Notes under the pieces: generated by a model | Databases searched by the model: none | The model's input: the letters and a program-made list of their open reading frames with translations, nothing else | Told to the model about the DNA's origin: nothing | Assembly (NCBI GenBank): GCA_945876745.1 | Contig: CAMCPL010000013.1 | Coordinates: 1-33,943 of the forward strand | DNA: 33,943 bases | From: an uncultured Clostridia bacterium | Lineage (GTDB): Bacteria > Bacillota > Clostridia > Oscillospirales > Acutalibacteraceae | Direction: 5' to 3' | Shown: positions 17,201-24,641 of the stretch, piece after piece | Position numbering within the stretch: the first letter of the stretch is position 1 | Layout of the letters: each line of letters opens with the position of its first letter | Made by a program: the position numbers and the translations under genes

Positions 17201-17267
17201 TATAATCAATCAAACCTATTCTTTTATCTTTTCTCACTTATCTTTTCTCTGCGAGCGAAGCGAGCTT

Positions 17268-17816
17268 TTATTCGCACACGAGCACTCCGTAGCCCTTTTT
17301 GCGCTTATAGATTATCTTCGTTTCGCCGTCGATTCCGAGATACACGAAGAAGCTATGTCCGAGCATTTCCATTTGAACGATAGCCTCGTCGTCGGTCATA
17401 ATATTCGGCGTAATCGTTTTTTTACGGGTAACATCAACGCTGTCAAAATAAACCTCGTCAAAATCGTCCATTGAAACGTCGTCGTCAAAATCCTCAAAGG
17501 CTGTTGCGATTTCGTCAATACCGCCCTTACGTTTTTTGTCAACAAAATATGTTTTAAGCTTACGAAGCTTTCTTTTCAAGTCGTCAACAGCGAGGTCGAT
17601 AACAGGCTCAATTCTCGCAGCAACTGCCTCGCCCCTAATGAACGAGCCGATATGAACAACGGTAATATCGCATTTATATCCGTCCTTTGTTTTTGAAAGA
17701 GTAACATCAAAACTTGCGTTTTTCGGCAGCATCTTTTCGATACGCATAAGCTCGCTTTCGATACCGTCCTTTGTACCCTGTAACAAATCAAATCCTCTTG
17801 CTGTAATATTAATCAT
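17268..17816 (-). CDS. hpf: Ribosome hibernation-promoting factor, long form
   Basis: This 182-aa protein dimerises 70S ribosomes into inactive 100S particles in stationary phase. The N-terminal HPF/RaiA domain (1-100) starts MINITARGFDLLQGTKDGIE and contains the basic helix DDLKRKLRKLK. An acidic linker follows (about 110-132). The C-terminal dimerisation domain (about 133-182) has the family string EMLGHSFFVYLG and ends near KRKKGYGVL. The ribosome binding site AAAGGAGGT is near perfect. A TATAAT lies upstream (17859-17864), but no good -35 accompanies it, so another sigma factor or activator may act. Confidence 0.95.
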   Translation of the reverse strand: MINITARGFDLLQGTKDGIESELMRIEKMLPKNASFDVTLSKTKDGYKCDITVVHIGSFIRGEAVAARIEPVIDLAVDDLKRKLRKLKTYFVDKKRKGGIDEIATAFEDFDDDVSMDDFDEVYFDSVDVTRKKTITPNIMTDDEAIVQMEMLGHSFFVYLGIDGETKIIYKRKKGYGVLVCE

Positions 17817-17858
17817 AATAATACCTCCTTTGGAAGAACAAACATTCTCCCTATCTTT

Positions 17859-17864
17859 ATTATA
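17859..17864 (-). promoter_or_regulatory. -10 element of the hpf promoter
   Basis: A perfect TATAAT on the minus strand lies about 43 bp upstream of the hpf ATG. The region 16-18 bp further upstream (TTTTAT-like) is a poor -35. Confidence 0.45.
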
Positions 17865-17890
17865 GACCGAAGCCAGACATAATAAAAGTA

Positions 17891-17918
17891 TTGTAAAAGA
17901 TTATATTTATGGTATAAT
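17891..17918 (+). promoter_or_regulatory. Promoter of the tex operon (TTGTAA-N16-TATAAT, extended -10)
   Basis: On the plus strand TATAAT (17913-17918) is preceded by TGG (extended -10) and, 16 bp upstream, by TTGTAA (17891-17896). It is nearly back to back with the hpf promoter. It would yield a leader of about 215 nt that includes the repeat at 17961-18082. Confidence 0.6.
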
Positions 17919-17960
17919 GGAAGTGAACGCTGTTATTGCGTCATACCTTACACAACAACC

Positions 17961-18082
17961 CAAGCCTCCCTTGTTAAAGGGTGCGGGTGTCCGGTGGACA
18001 CCTCTGCATTTTAATGCAGAAGCACCGACCGAACCGGCAGGCGAGACGGTGGGTTTTTGCTTGCAAAAAGACGGAGGGATTC
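17961..18082 (+). repeat. Dispersed palindromic element (copy R2) inside the tex leader
   Basis: The ends (AAGCCTCC-(C/T)-TTGTTAAAGGG and GACGGAGGGATTC) are shared with the element at 22662-22715. The middle is different and longer here. It folds into GTGTCC-ggt-GGACAC and CTGCATT-tt-AATGCAG hairpins. It lies between the promoter and the tex start, so it is transcribed. I read it as a mobile or REP-like repeat rather than a riboswitch, because the same ends recur elsewhere in the window away from any 5' leader. Confidence 0.7.
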
Positions 18083-18137
18083 TTTCGTTAATTATTTCGT
18101 TGATAATATTAATTACATTATATATAAAGGATATTTT

Positions 18138-20282
18138 ATGGACATCTTAAAGCAACTTGAAAATGAATTTTCACTAAAAGCGTGGCAGGTAAAAAACACA
18201 GTTGAACTTATCGACGCAGGAAACACAATACCGTTTATTGCTCGATACAGAAAAGAAGCGACGGGCTCGCTTGACGACCAGCTTTTACGTGAGCTAAACG
18301 ACAGGCTGGCGTATCTTCGCTCGTTAGAGGAGCAAAAGGAAAAAATCATTTCTTCAATAACCGAGCAGGAGAAAATGACCGATGAGATAGCGCTTGCTAT
18401 TGAAAACGCAAAAACGCTCACCGAGCTTGAAGACATTTACCGACCGTTCAGACCGAAGCGCAAAACGAGGGCAAGCGTTGCAAAGGCGCTCGGACTTGAC
18501 GGACTTGCCGAAAAAATCTATGCACAGGAAAAAGGCACTCCCTCTCCTGAAATCCTTGCACAGGAATACATTACCGACGAGGTACCGACGGTTGAGGACG
18601 CATTGCAAGGCGCAAGAGATATTATTGCCGAGCAGGTGTCCGACGATTCACAGGGTAGAAAACTTATACGCTATGCCGTAAAAAATCACGGAGTGATATC
18701 GGTTTGCGGTGCCGACGAGGATTTAGGCGTTTATGAAAACTACGCCGAATACAGCGAGAGCATAAAGACAATCGCAGATCACAGAGTTTTGGCAATCAAC
18801 CGAGGCGAAAAAGAAAGCAAGCTCAAGGTTAGTATTGATTTCGACAAAACAATAGCCTTCGATTTGCTGTACAACATTCATTGCAAGGGCAACAACGCCT
18901 GCACAAACGAGGTTATAACGGCAGTTCAGGACGCCTACATCCGACTGATTTTTCCGTCAATCGAGCGTGAAATACGTAACGAGCTGACAGACAACGCCTG
19001 CGCGTCTTCAATAAAGGTTTTCGGCGAAAACACACGCCAGCTTCTTATGCAGCCGCCTGTCAAAGGCAATGTTACAATAGGACTTGACCCCGGCTACCGT
19101 ACGGGCTGCAAGGTTGCGGTTATCAGCGAAACGGGAAAGGTGCTTGACACGGGAGTAATCTACCCCGCCCCGCCTCACAACAAAATTGACGAAGCGAAGA
19201 AAATAATAAAAAATCTTGTTAAAAAGCATAATGTAAAAATGTTTGCAATAGGCAACGGCACTGCCTCTCACGAGACAGAGGTTTTTGCCGCAGAGGTAAT
19301 CAAGGAGCTTGACTGCGGCATAACATATATGGTTGTCAGCGAAGCAGGTGCATCTGTATACAGCGCATCAAAAACCGCCGCCGAGGAATTTCCGCAGTTC
19401 GACGTAAGTCTGCGCAGTGCAGTCAGCATTGCAAGGAGACTTCAAGATCCACTTGCAGAGCTTGTTAAGATTGACCCAAAGGCAATAGGTGTTGGACAAT
19501 ACCAACACGATATGCCGCAAAAGGAATTATCCGCCGCACTTGACGGCGTTGTTGAAGCGTGCGTAAACTCTGTCGGAGTTGACTTGAATACCGCTTCGCC
19601 ACAGCTTCTTTCGAGGGTTGCCGGCATCAATTCATCAATCGCCAAGAACATTGTTTTGTACCGTGAGGAAAACGGAGAGTTCACAAGCCGAAGCGAGCTT
19701 AAAAAGGTTGCAAAGCTCGGACCCAAGGCGTTTGAGCAATGCGCCGGCTTTTTGAGAGTTGCCGAAAGCAAAAACGTTTTTGACAACACGGCTGTTCACC
19801 CCGAAAGCTACACGGCGGCAAAGGAGCTTTTGAAAATCTGCAATGTCAGCGAAAGCGACATAAAAACGGGTAACATTTCCCTGCTCAAATCGCAGGTCGA
19901 AACGCTCGGCACATCGGCACTTGCAAAGCAGCTCGACATCGGCGAGCCGACGTTAATCGACATTGTATCGGAGCTTTCAAAGCCCGGACGAGACCCTCGT
20001 GACGAGCTTCCAAAGCCGTTGCTTCGAAGCGACATTATGGGTATTGAGGACTTAAAAGCCGGAATGGAATTAAAAGGAACCGTGCGAAATGTAATCGACT
20101 TTGGTGCATTCGTTGATATCGGAGTTCATCAGGACGGACTTGTTCACATTTCGCAGATAACAAACAAATTCATAAAACATCCGAGTGAAATGCTAAAGGT
20201 CGGCGACATTGTTACGGTTTGGATTTTGTCTGTTGATGCAGAAAAAAAGCGAATTTCGCTAACGATGAAAAAGCCGAAATAA
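18138..20282 (+). CDS. tex: Tex family RNA-binding transcription accessory protein
   Basis: This 714-aa nucleic-acid-binding protein acts in the cytoplasm. It has the N-terminal Tex helical domain (MDILKQLENEFSLKAWQV onward, NTIPFIARYRKEATGSLDDQ), a YqgF RNase H-like domain (about 325-450, IGLDPGYRTGCKVAVIS), helix-hairpin-helix repeats (about 500-560, VGVDLNTASPQLLSRVAGI) and a C-terminal S1 domain (about 645-714, GTVRNVIDFGAFVDIGV). Length and order match the family. An in-frame upstream start at 18057 would add 27 residues encoded by repeat DNA; the ATG at 18138 has AAAGGA before it and matches family N-termini, so it is preferred. The MFS gene follows after 3 bp. Confidence 0.95.
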   Translation: MDILKQLENEFSLKAWQVKNTVELIDAGNTIPFIARYRKEATGSLDDQLLRELNDRLAYLRSLEEQKEKIISSITEQEKMTDEIALAIENAKTLTELEDIYRPFRPKRKTRASVAKALGLDGLAEKIYAQEKGTPSPEILAQEYITDEVPTVEDALQGARDIIAEQVSDDSQGRKLIRYAVKNHGVISVCGADEDLGVYENYAEYSESIKTIADHRVLAINRGEKESKLKVSIDFDKTIAFDLLYNIHCKGNNACTNEVITAVQDAYIRLIFPSIEREIRNELTDNACASSIKVFGENTRQLLMQPPVKGNVTIGLDPGYRTGCKVAVISETGKVLDTGVIYPAPPHNKIDEAKKIIKNLVKKHNVKMFAIGNGTASHETEVFAAEVIKELDCGITYMVVSEAGASVYSASKTAAEEFPQFDVSLRSAVSIARRLQDPLAELVKIDPKAIGVGQYQHDMPQKELSAALDGVVEACVNSVGVDLNTASPQLLSRVAGINSSIAKNIVLYREENGEFTSRSELKKVAKLGPKAFEQCAGFLRVAESKNVFDNTAVHPESYTAAKELLKICNVSESDIKTGNISLLKSQVETLGTSALAKQLDIGEPTLIDIVSELSKPGRDPRDELPKPLLRSDIMGIEDLKAGMELKGTVRNVIDFGAFVDIGVHQDGLVHISQITNKFIKHPSEMLKVGDIVTVWILSVDAEKKRISLTMKKPK

Positions 20283-20285
20283 ACT

Positions 20286-21473
20286 ATGAAATTAAGCTAT
20301 AAATCAACTATAAACGCCTGCTTTCTTGCGTATATTGTACAGGCGATAATCAACAATTTTACACCGCTTTTGTTCATCACCTTTCAGCGTGAATACAACA
20401 TTGAGCTTTCAAAAATCACGTTGCTTATAACGATGAATTTTCTGATTCAGTTGAGCGTTGACCTCGTTTGTGCAAAGGCGGTTGACAAGGTCGGCTACCG
20501 CACCTCAATGATAATTGCACATATACTGTCAGCGGTCGGCTTGGTATCGCTTGCAGTTTTGCCCGGCATAATGAAAAGCGCCTTTGCAGGTCTTGCAATA
20601 AGCGTAATAGTCTACGCAATCGGCGGCGGAATTTTAGAGGTACTTGTAAGCCCCGTTATGGAGGCTTGTCCCACCGATAACAAGGAAAAGGCAATGAGCC
20701 TGCTTCATTCGTTTTATTGTTGGGGTCACGTCGGAGTTGTGCTTATATCGACCCTCTTTTTCCGTATTTTCGGCATAGAAAATTGGAAAATCCTTGCGAT
20801 AATATGGGCGGTTATTCCGCTTGTAAATTCGTTCGTTTTCGCAAAGGTTCCGATTGCAAGGCTTGTTAGCGAGAACGAAAAAGGAATGAGCATAAAAGAG
20901 CTTTGCACAAATAAGCTGTTCATTTTGTTATTCGTTATGATGGTTTGCGCAGGTGCAAGCGAACAGGCAGTTTCGCAATGGGCTTCCGCCTATGCACAGC
21001 AGGGGCTTAACGTTTCAAAAACAGTCGGCGACCTCGCCGGTCCGCTGTCTTTCGCTGTATTAATGGGAACCTCACGTGCAATTTACGGAAAATTCGGAGA
21101 CAAATTTGAAATATCAAAAGCAATGAAGGCTTCGACCGTACTTTGCATTGCTTCGTATCTCTTAATCTCGCTTTCGCCCACTCCGGTATTATCACTTATC
21201 GGCTGTGCGCTGTGCGGCTTGAGTGTTGGCATAATGTGGCCGGGAACGTTCTCGCTTTCGGCAAAATCACTTCCCAAGGGCTCAACGGCTATGTTTGCTC
21301 TGCTCGCACTCGGCGGTGATTTAGGCTGTTGCTCCGGTCCGTCGGTTGTCGGCTTCGTATCATCTCGCTTCTCCGATAGCCTCAACACAGGAATTTTGTC
21401 ATCAATCATCTTCCCGATATTGCTGATTTTATCCCTGCTTGCACTCGGCAAGACAAAAATCAAGGCTGAATAG
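20286..21473 (+). CDS. MFS transporter
   Basis: This 395-aa protein has about 12 hydrophobic segments, the usual length and topology for the major facilitator superfamily. The A-like motif after segment 2 reads AKAVDKVGYRTSM, and the mid-protein loop (about 195-210) is basic and acidic. The distribution of glycines resembles the sugar/fucose-permease-like branch, but the substrate cannot be deduced. The start codon lies 3 bp after the tex stop and has no clear ribosome binding site, so translation is probably coupled to tex. Confidence 0.85.
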   Translation: MKLSYKSTINACFLAYIVQAIINNFTPLLFITFQREYNIELSKITLLITMNFLIQLSVDLVCAKAVDKVGYRTSMIIAHILSAVGLVSLAVLPGIMKSAFAGLAISVIVYAIGGGILEVLVSPVMEACPTDNKEKAMSLLHSFYCWGHVGVVLISTLFFRIFGIENWKILAIIWAVIPLVNSFVFAKVPIARLVSENEKGMSIKELCTNKLFILLFVMMVCAGASEQAVSQWASAYAQQGLNVSKTVGDLAGPLSFAVLMGTSRAIYGKFGDKFEISKAMKASTVLCIASYLLISLSPTPVLSLIGCALCGLSVGIMWPGTFSLSAKSLPKGSTAMFALLALGGDLGCCSGPSVVGFVSSRFSDSLNTGILSSIIFPILLILSLLALGKTKIKAE

Positions 21474-21517
21474 CGGCGAATTTCAAGGCTGTTCGGCAGA
21501 AAGGATAAATTAACTTT

Positions 21518-22078
21518 ATGGATATTAATTTAGTAAGCCACGCAAAGGACTATATCGACGATTTGGCACGAGGAATAAATCCGCTGACAAAGGAGGATGT
21601 CAACGAGCAGGACGTGATAAACAATGTTAAAATTTCGCGTTGCCTGTTCTACGTTTCCGACGTTCTCGGCGAGGTTATAAAAAACGGCGTCGCGCCTGCC
21701 AAAAAGATTAAAAAGGTTGATTTTTCACTCGAAGCACTTGATTTGGATAAAATAAAAATTACCGATGAACCGATTTCGGTTTCGGTAATCGTTAAAAATA
21801 TCAACGAGATAATTCCCGAGAATATGAAGCCGCTTAAAACCACCGCTGTCACAAGCTGGCTTGTTGATATAAATATGCTCAGCGTTGTTCAGGTCAACGG
21901 CAAAAACCATAAGCGTCCCACAAAAAACGCAGAGGAAATCGGCGTTTTTCAGCAAGAAAGGCAAGGTCAGTACGGCACCTATATTTCCGTTATGTACCGC
22001 AAGGAAGCGCAAAAATTCATTGTCGACAACCTAAGCGCAATAATCGACGGCGGCTACAATATTTCAAAACGAGCATAA
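21518..22078 (+). CDS. Unrecognised 186-aa protein, possible winged-helix-like C-terminal half
   Basis: I cannot assign this protein to a named family with confidence. It has no membrane segment or signal peptide. The N-terminal region (1-60) is helical, with the string INNVKISRCLFYVSDVLGEVI. The C-terminal half (about 90-186) has the layout of a small DNA-binding or antirepressor-like domain: TTAVTSWLVDINMLSVV, then KRPTKNAEEIG, then QYGTYISVMYRKEAQKFIVDNL. It follows the MFS gene by 44 bp, with AAAGGAT about 11 bp before the ATG, so it may be the third gene of the tex operon. The function is unknown. Confidence 0.75.
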   Translation: MDINLVSHAKDYIDDLARGINPLTKEDVNEQDVINNVKISRCLFYVSDVLGEVIKNGVAPAKKIKKVDFSLEALDLDKIKITDEPISVSVIVKNINEIIPENMKPLKTTAVTSWLVDINMLSVVQVNGKNHKRPTKNAEEIGVFQQERQGQYGTYISVMYRKEAQKFIVDNLSAIIDGGYNISKRA

Positions 22079-22081
22079 ATC

Positions 22082-22112
22082 ATTGACTTCGTCAATATAT
22101 GTTTTTCTTTTA
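22082..22112 (+). terminator. Probable terminator of the tex operon
   Basis: A small hairpin (ATTGAC at 22082-22087, loop TTC, GTCAAT at 22091-22096) is followed by a T-rich stretch (22097-22112). It starts 3 bp after the last stop codon. The stem is short. A fragment of the dispersed-repeat family (CCCCTCAGTCGC at about 22115) follows. Confidence 0.5.
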
Positions 22113-22162
22113 TCCCCTCAGTCGCAAATGCACCGGCTGAAGGCATAAAAAACAACAAAGTA

Positions 22163-22191
22163 TTTACAAAAATTGTCGAATATGGTAATAT
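22163..22191 (+). promoter_or_regulatory. Promoter of the small toxin mRNA (TTTACA-N17-TAATAT, extended -10)
   Basis: TTTACA (22163-22168) and TAATAT (22186-22191) are 17 bp apart. TGG directly precedes the -10. The predicted start at about 22198 coincides with the first base of a GAGC-TTCG-GCTC hairpin. Confidence 0.7.
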
Positions 22192-22197
22192 ATTTTT

Positions 22198-22297
22198 GAG
22201 CTTCGGCTCCGGGAGCTATCATAACGGTAGGTGGTTTGCCCTTCTTTTGAGAGGGCGTTGGTTTCTGTCCTCTTAGTTTTTCACAAAGGAGGGCGAT
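22198..22297 (+). promoter_or_regulatory. Structured leader of the toxin mRNA
   Basis: The leader starts with a very stable UUCG tetraloop hairpin (GAGC 22198-22201, GCTC 22206-22209), which would protect the 5' end. GGAGCTA (22212-22218) and GGTTTGCCCT (22233-22242) recur in inverted orientation at 22474-22480 and 22455-22464. GTCCTC (22267-22272) can pair with GAGGGC (22289-22294), hiding the ribosome binding site. These are features of type I toxin mRNAs, whose translation is held off until the structure changes. Confidence 0.65.
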
Positions 22298-22300
22298 ATG

Positions 22301-22393
22301 ATGTACATAACATTAACAGAATTGTTTCTGTTTTTCAGTTTGATTATATCATTGGTTTCTCTTATCGTTTCGATTTACGAACATAAGAGATAA
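22301..22393 (+). CDS. Small hydrophobic membrane peptide, type I toxin-like (holin-like toxin group)
   Basis: The 30-aa peptide starts MYITLTELFLFFSL and ends IYEHKR. A single hydrophobic helix (about residues 9-25) is flanked by a polar N-terminus and a basic C-terminus, the layout of Firmicutes type I toxins and of the putative holin-like toxin group. Two ATGs occur in tandem (22298 and 22301). AAAGGAGG (22286-22293) lies 4 nt from the first and 7 nt from the second, so the second is preferred. Its own promoter, a structured leader with a hidden ribosome binding site, and an antisense promoter at the 3' side support a toxin-antitoxin reading. The peptide is expected to insert in the membrane; toxicity is inferred. 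Confidence 0.75.
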   Translation: MYITLTELFLFFSLIISLVSLIVSIYEHKR

Positions 22394-22484
22394 AAAAAGA
22401 AACAACCACCCATACTGTCCTTTGGGTGGTTGTTTCTAATAAACAAATCACATTAGGGCAAACCGTCTATCGGTAGCTCCTTGT
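22392..22484 (-). ncRNA. Predicted antisense antitoxin RNA
   Basis: A consensus promoter (22491-22519) reads leftward with a start near 22484. About 95 nt downstream the 14-bp hairpin (22398-22437) followed by seven A on the plus strand (22392-22398; U7 in the RNA) is an excellent terminator. The RNA would overlap the 3' part of the toxin mRNA including its stop codon region, the arrangement of txpA/RatA and bsrG/SR4. Its first about 30 nt repeat the leader of the toxin mRNA in the same sense. The RNA itself is predicted, not observed. Confidence 0.7.
22398..22437. terminator. Perfect 14-bp hairpin, terminator of the antisense RNA and perhaps of the toxin mRNA
   Basis: AGAAACAACCACCC (22398-22411) pairs perfectly with GGGTGGTTGTTTCT (22424-22437) across a 12-nt loop. 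The left flank is A7, giving U7 for the leftward antisense RNA. The right flank has no T-run, so rightward termination may be leaky and the toxin mRNA may extend to the next hairpin at 22542-22562. Confidence 0.85.
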
Positions 22485-22490
22485 ATTTTT

Positions 22491-22519
22491 ATTATATACG
22501 GATATTTTTGATTTGTCAA
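22491..22519 (-). promoter_or_regulatory. Perfect-consensus antisense promoter (TTGACA-N17-TATAAT)
   Basis: On the minus strand TTGACA (22514-22519) and TATAAT (22491-22496) match the vegetative consensus at 12 of 12 positions with a 17-bp spacer. No ORF follows it, which fits strong constitutive expression of a non-coding RNA. Confidence 0.85.
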
Positions 22520-22541
22520 TATCAAATTGATTATATATCTT

Positions 22542-22715
22542 CGGACGAGCATTGCTCGTCCGATTTTATTAATGATGAATTGAATCTCTCCACCGCAAGC
22601 GGTCCCCCTCTCTTTGACAAGAGAGGCTTTGTTGGTTAAAACAGCGTTTCGTCTTGAACATCAAGCCTCCTTTGTTAAAGGGAGGTGGCACGGCTTTGCC
22701 GTGACGGAGGGATTC
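22542..22715. repeat. Dispersed palindromic repeats (copy R3), inverted relative to R1
   Basis: The part at 22542-22649 is the reverse complement of the R1 block at 16969-17121, with shared CGGACGAGC/GCTCGTCCG, ACCGCAAGCGGT with its flanking AATCTCTCC, and AAAACAGCGTTT, but a shorter middle. The part at 22662-22715 shares its ends with R2 and contains the hairpin CACGGC-ttt-GCCGTG. The first hairpin (22542-22562) is followed by ATTTTATT and may terminate rightward toxin transcription. No gene is seen between 22394 and the GH30 stop at 22787. Confidence 0.75.
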
Positions 22716-22786
22716 AAAACATCGCTTCGCTCGCAAAAAAGATAAGTGCGAAGAAATAAGAAAATCGTTTTTTGATTATATTTTCA

Positions 22787-24343
22787 TCATTCAAACACAA
22801 CCGTTGTAATGCTTTTTTCGGGAAGTGCAATTTTTGTTATATCACCTTGATATGTCTGCTCAAGCTGACTTTCCTGCGTTGTCGTGTAAACCGTCATACT
22901 GTCAGCCTTAACCTTAAATGTGATATTTCTCTGTGCGCCCTCATTAACAATAACCGTGACGATTTTGCCGTCGGGAGTACGGTAAGAAACAGCATTAACA
23001 ATATATCTTTCGCTTGTTTTCACCGTGCCGTCCTCAAGCGGTTCCTCGGTCTTGATAACGTCGTTAATATTCTTTTTGCTCGTCATTTTAACGCTTCCGA
23101 CAGGAATGAATTTGCTGAAATGTGCAACTGCATAATATCTCATTGCAATCTTGTATTCGCTGAAATCATTATTTGCCGCAAGAAGACCGTCCGAATATTC
23201 CCTACCGTCTTCGCCTATGCCTGTATCGTTAACTCCTACCCAAGCCGTCCACGAATTTACATTGCTGAAATCAAGATCGTTTGCCATAACTCTCGCCTGC
23301 AAAAGTGCGCCGTCAATAGAATCTATCGGCGAATTACACGGCAAATGGCACCATTCAGACATTTCAACCGGCACTTCGTCAACATTCTCTTTTATCCATT
23401 CACCAAGAGCGATTTTGTTGTATGCAGAATCATCTGCCCAATAGCTGTGATATGACAGAGTGCCCAAGTACGGACGTATTTCCTCGTCGTTATAAAGATA
23501 TTCAAACCACTCGTAAAGCCTAAATCCGATTTCTCCCGACTCCGGACCGGTGAGCTTAACGTCAAGATTTTTCTCCTTGATTTTTTTTACAACCGCTTTG
23601 TAAACGTCGTAAATATCCTCGGAGTTGTAAAAACAGCCCTCCTGTCCCTGATTAACGCTTTCAACGCCCCACGACCAGTTAGGCTCGTTAATCGGACTGA
23701 TGTATTTTACAGGAACGCCCTTATTAATAAAATACTCGGCAATGGTAACAAGATAGTCGGCATATGCATCGTAATTTTCTCTCGGAAGATTGCTTACCCA
23801 CCATTCCTCGTTTCCGTAAGTCTTGCCGTTGAGCGTCATTGAATAATGCGGAGAGTTTGCAAAAAGCACAACCGTATCAATACAACCGTAAGAAAGACAA
23901 AGGTCTAAATACCTTTGCGCTGCGGCGTCTTTTGTAAAATCATACTCGTACTCGCCCGTTTCCTCGTTGAAAACATAGAAGCTCTCCGTTTTGCGCCACG
24001 GATTTGATATGGCAGAATTCGGATTGTCGGCGGAGCCTGCACCGATATTATATCGGTAAATATTAAGCCCCAAGCCCTCTTTGCTGTAAAGTAGCTTTGC
24101 CGTTTCCTCGGCGTACTCGCTGTCGCCTGCAAGCTGTGACCACCAACACGCAGACGTTCCGAAGCCGTCAAGCGTTTCACCGTTTTTATCGTCGCTGATA
24201 GTCAGCTTCACATCTGCTGTCAGCGACTTTTCAATAAACCACGCCGTGTCCCTGAAAATGTCGTCAAAGAACACCCCGACAACAATCGCACCGACAAGAA
24301 AAATCGCAATAACACCAATTAGTATTTTATGTATCTTTTTCAT
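22787..24343 (-). CDS. Membrane-anchored GH30-family glycoside hydrolase
   Basis: This 518-aa retaining glycoside hydrolase acts on the outside, anchored by an N-terminal membrane segment (about 7-26) with no lipobox. GH30 markers are present in order: LDGFGTSACWWSQ (59-70), IYRYNIGAGS (95-104), FANSPHYSM (161-169), the acid/base E220 in SPINEPNW and the probable nucleophile E330 in EMSEWCH. A C-terminal beta-sandwich (about 435-518) completes the family fold. The GFGTSACWW and RYNIG strings recall the endo-beta-1,6-galactanase subfamily (GH30_5), but glucan or xylan activity cannot be excluded. AAAGGAGAGG precedes the ATG. The gene stands alone between the toxin locus and the accessory island. 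Confidence 0.85.
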   Translation of the reverse strand: MKKIHKILIGVIAIFLVGAIVVGVFFDDIFRDTAWFIEKSLTADVKLTISDDKNGETLDGFGTSACWWSQLAGDSEYAEETAKLLYSKEGLGLNIYRYNIGAGSADNPNSAISNPWRKTESFYVFNEETGEYEYDFTKDAAAQRYLDLCLSYGCIDTVVLFANSPHYSMTLNGKTYGNEEWWVSNLPRENYDAYADYLVTIAEYFINKGVPVKYISPINEPNWSWGVESVNQGQEGCFYNSEDIYDVYKAVVKKIKEKNLDVKLTGPESGEIGFRLYEWFEYLYNDEEIRPYLGTLSYHSYWADDSAYNKIALGEWIKENVDEVPVEMSEWCHLPCNSPIDSIDGALLQARVMANDLDFSNVNSWTAWVGVNDTGIGEDGREYSDGLLAANNDFSEYKIAMRYYAVAHFSKFIPVGSVKMTSKKNINDVIKTEEPLEDGTVKTSERYIVNAVSYRTPDGKIVTVIVNEGAQRNITFKVKADSMTVYTTTQESQLEQTYQGDITKIALPEKSITTVVFE

Positions 24344-24401
24344 ATCGCCTCTCCTTTAATTCAAAAATTCTCAACTGTTTTTATGTCAATATCATTCTAT
24401 C

Positions 24402-24429
24402 ATTATACAAAAATTAATTCGATAGACAA
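24402..24429 (-). promoter_or_regulatory. Promoter of the GH30 gene (TTGTCT-N16-TATAAT)
   Basis: On the minus strand a perfect TATAAT (24402-24407) has TTGTCT (24424-24429) 16 bp upstream, about 60 bp before the ATG. A separate 7-bp inverted repeat, GTTTGTG-ata-CACAAAC (24524-24540) followed by TATTTTTG, lies further off; its role is unclear (operator or terminator). Confidence 0.5.
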
Positions 24430-24641
24430 AAACACATCCAGCATAATTATTAATCTTGATTAACATTAACCGTAATTTGAAAACAAAATTTTTTCATTGC
24501 CAAATATTTTCATTAGTATTTTTGTTTGTGATACACAAACTATTTTTGCAAGCGGTTAACAAAATGATTTGCAGGGGCGCAATACGTTCGTGTACATCAT
24601 TTTCGCCCTTGTAAATTAAGATAAAGAGAGGTGTATGCACA

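Noticed and set aside
16144-17267. Short plus and minus ORFs in the 16.8-17.3 kb gap (for example 17066-17383)
   Set aside because: They run through palindromic repeat DNA or over the 3' end of hpf, have no ribosome binding site, and show no family-like residues.
17961-18082. Riboswitch or T-box in the tex leader
   Set aside because: The block is hairpin-rich and lies in a leader, but its ends recur at 22662-22715 in a non-leader position, and I see no known aptamer core, T-box sequence or terminator/antiterminator pair.
22542-22562. Dedicated terminator of the toxin mRNA
   Set aside because: The hairpin belongs to the dispersed repeat family also found at 17102-17121. It may still stop transcription, so it is mentioned but not listed as a separate terminator.
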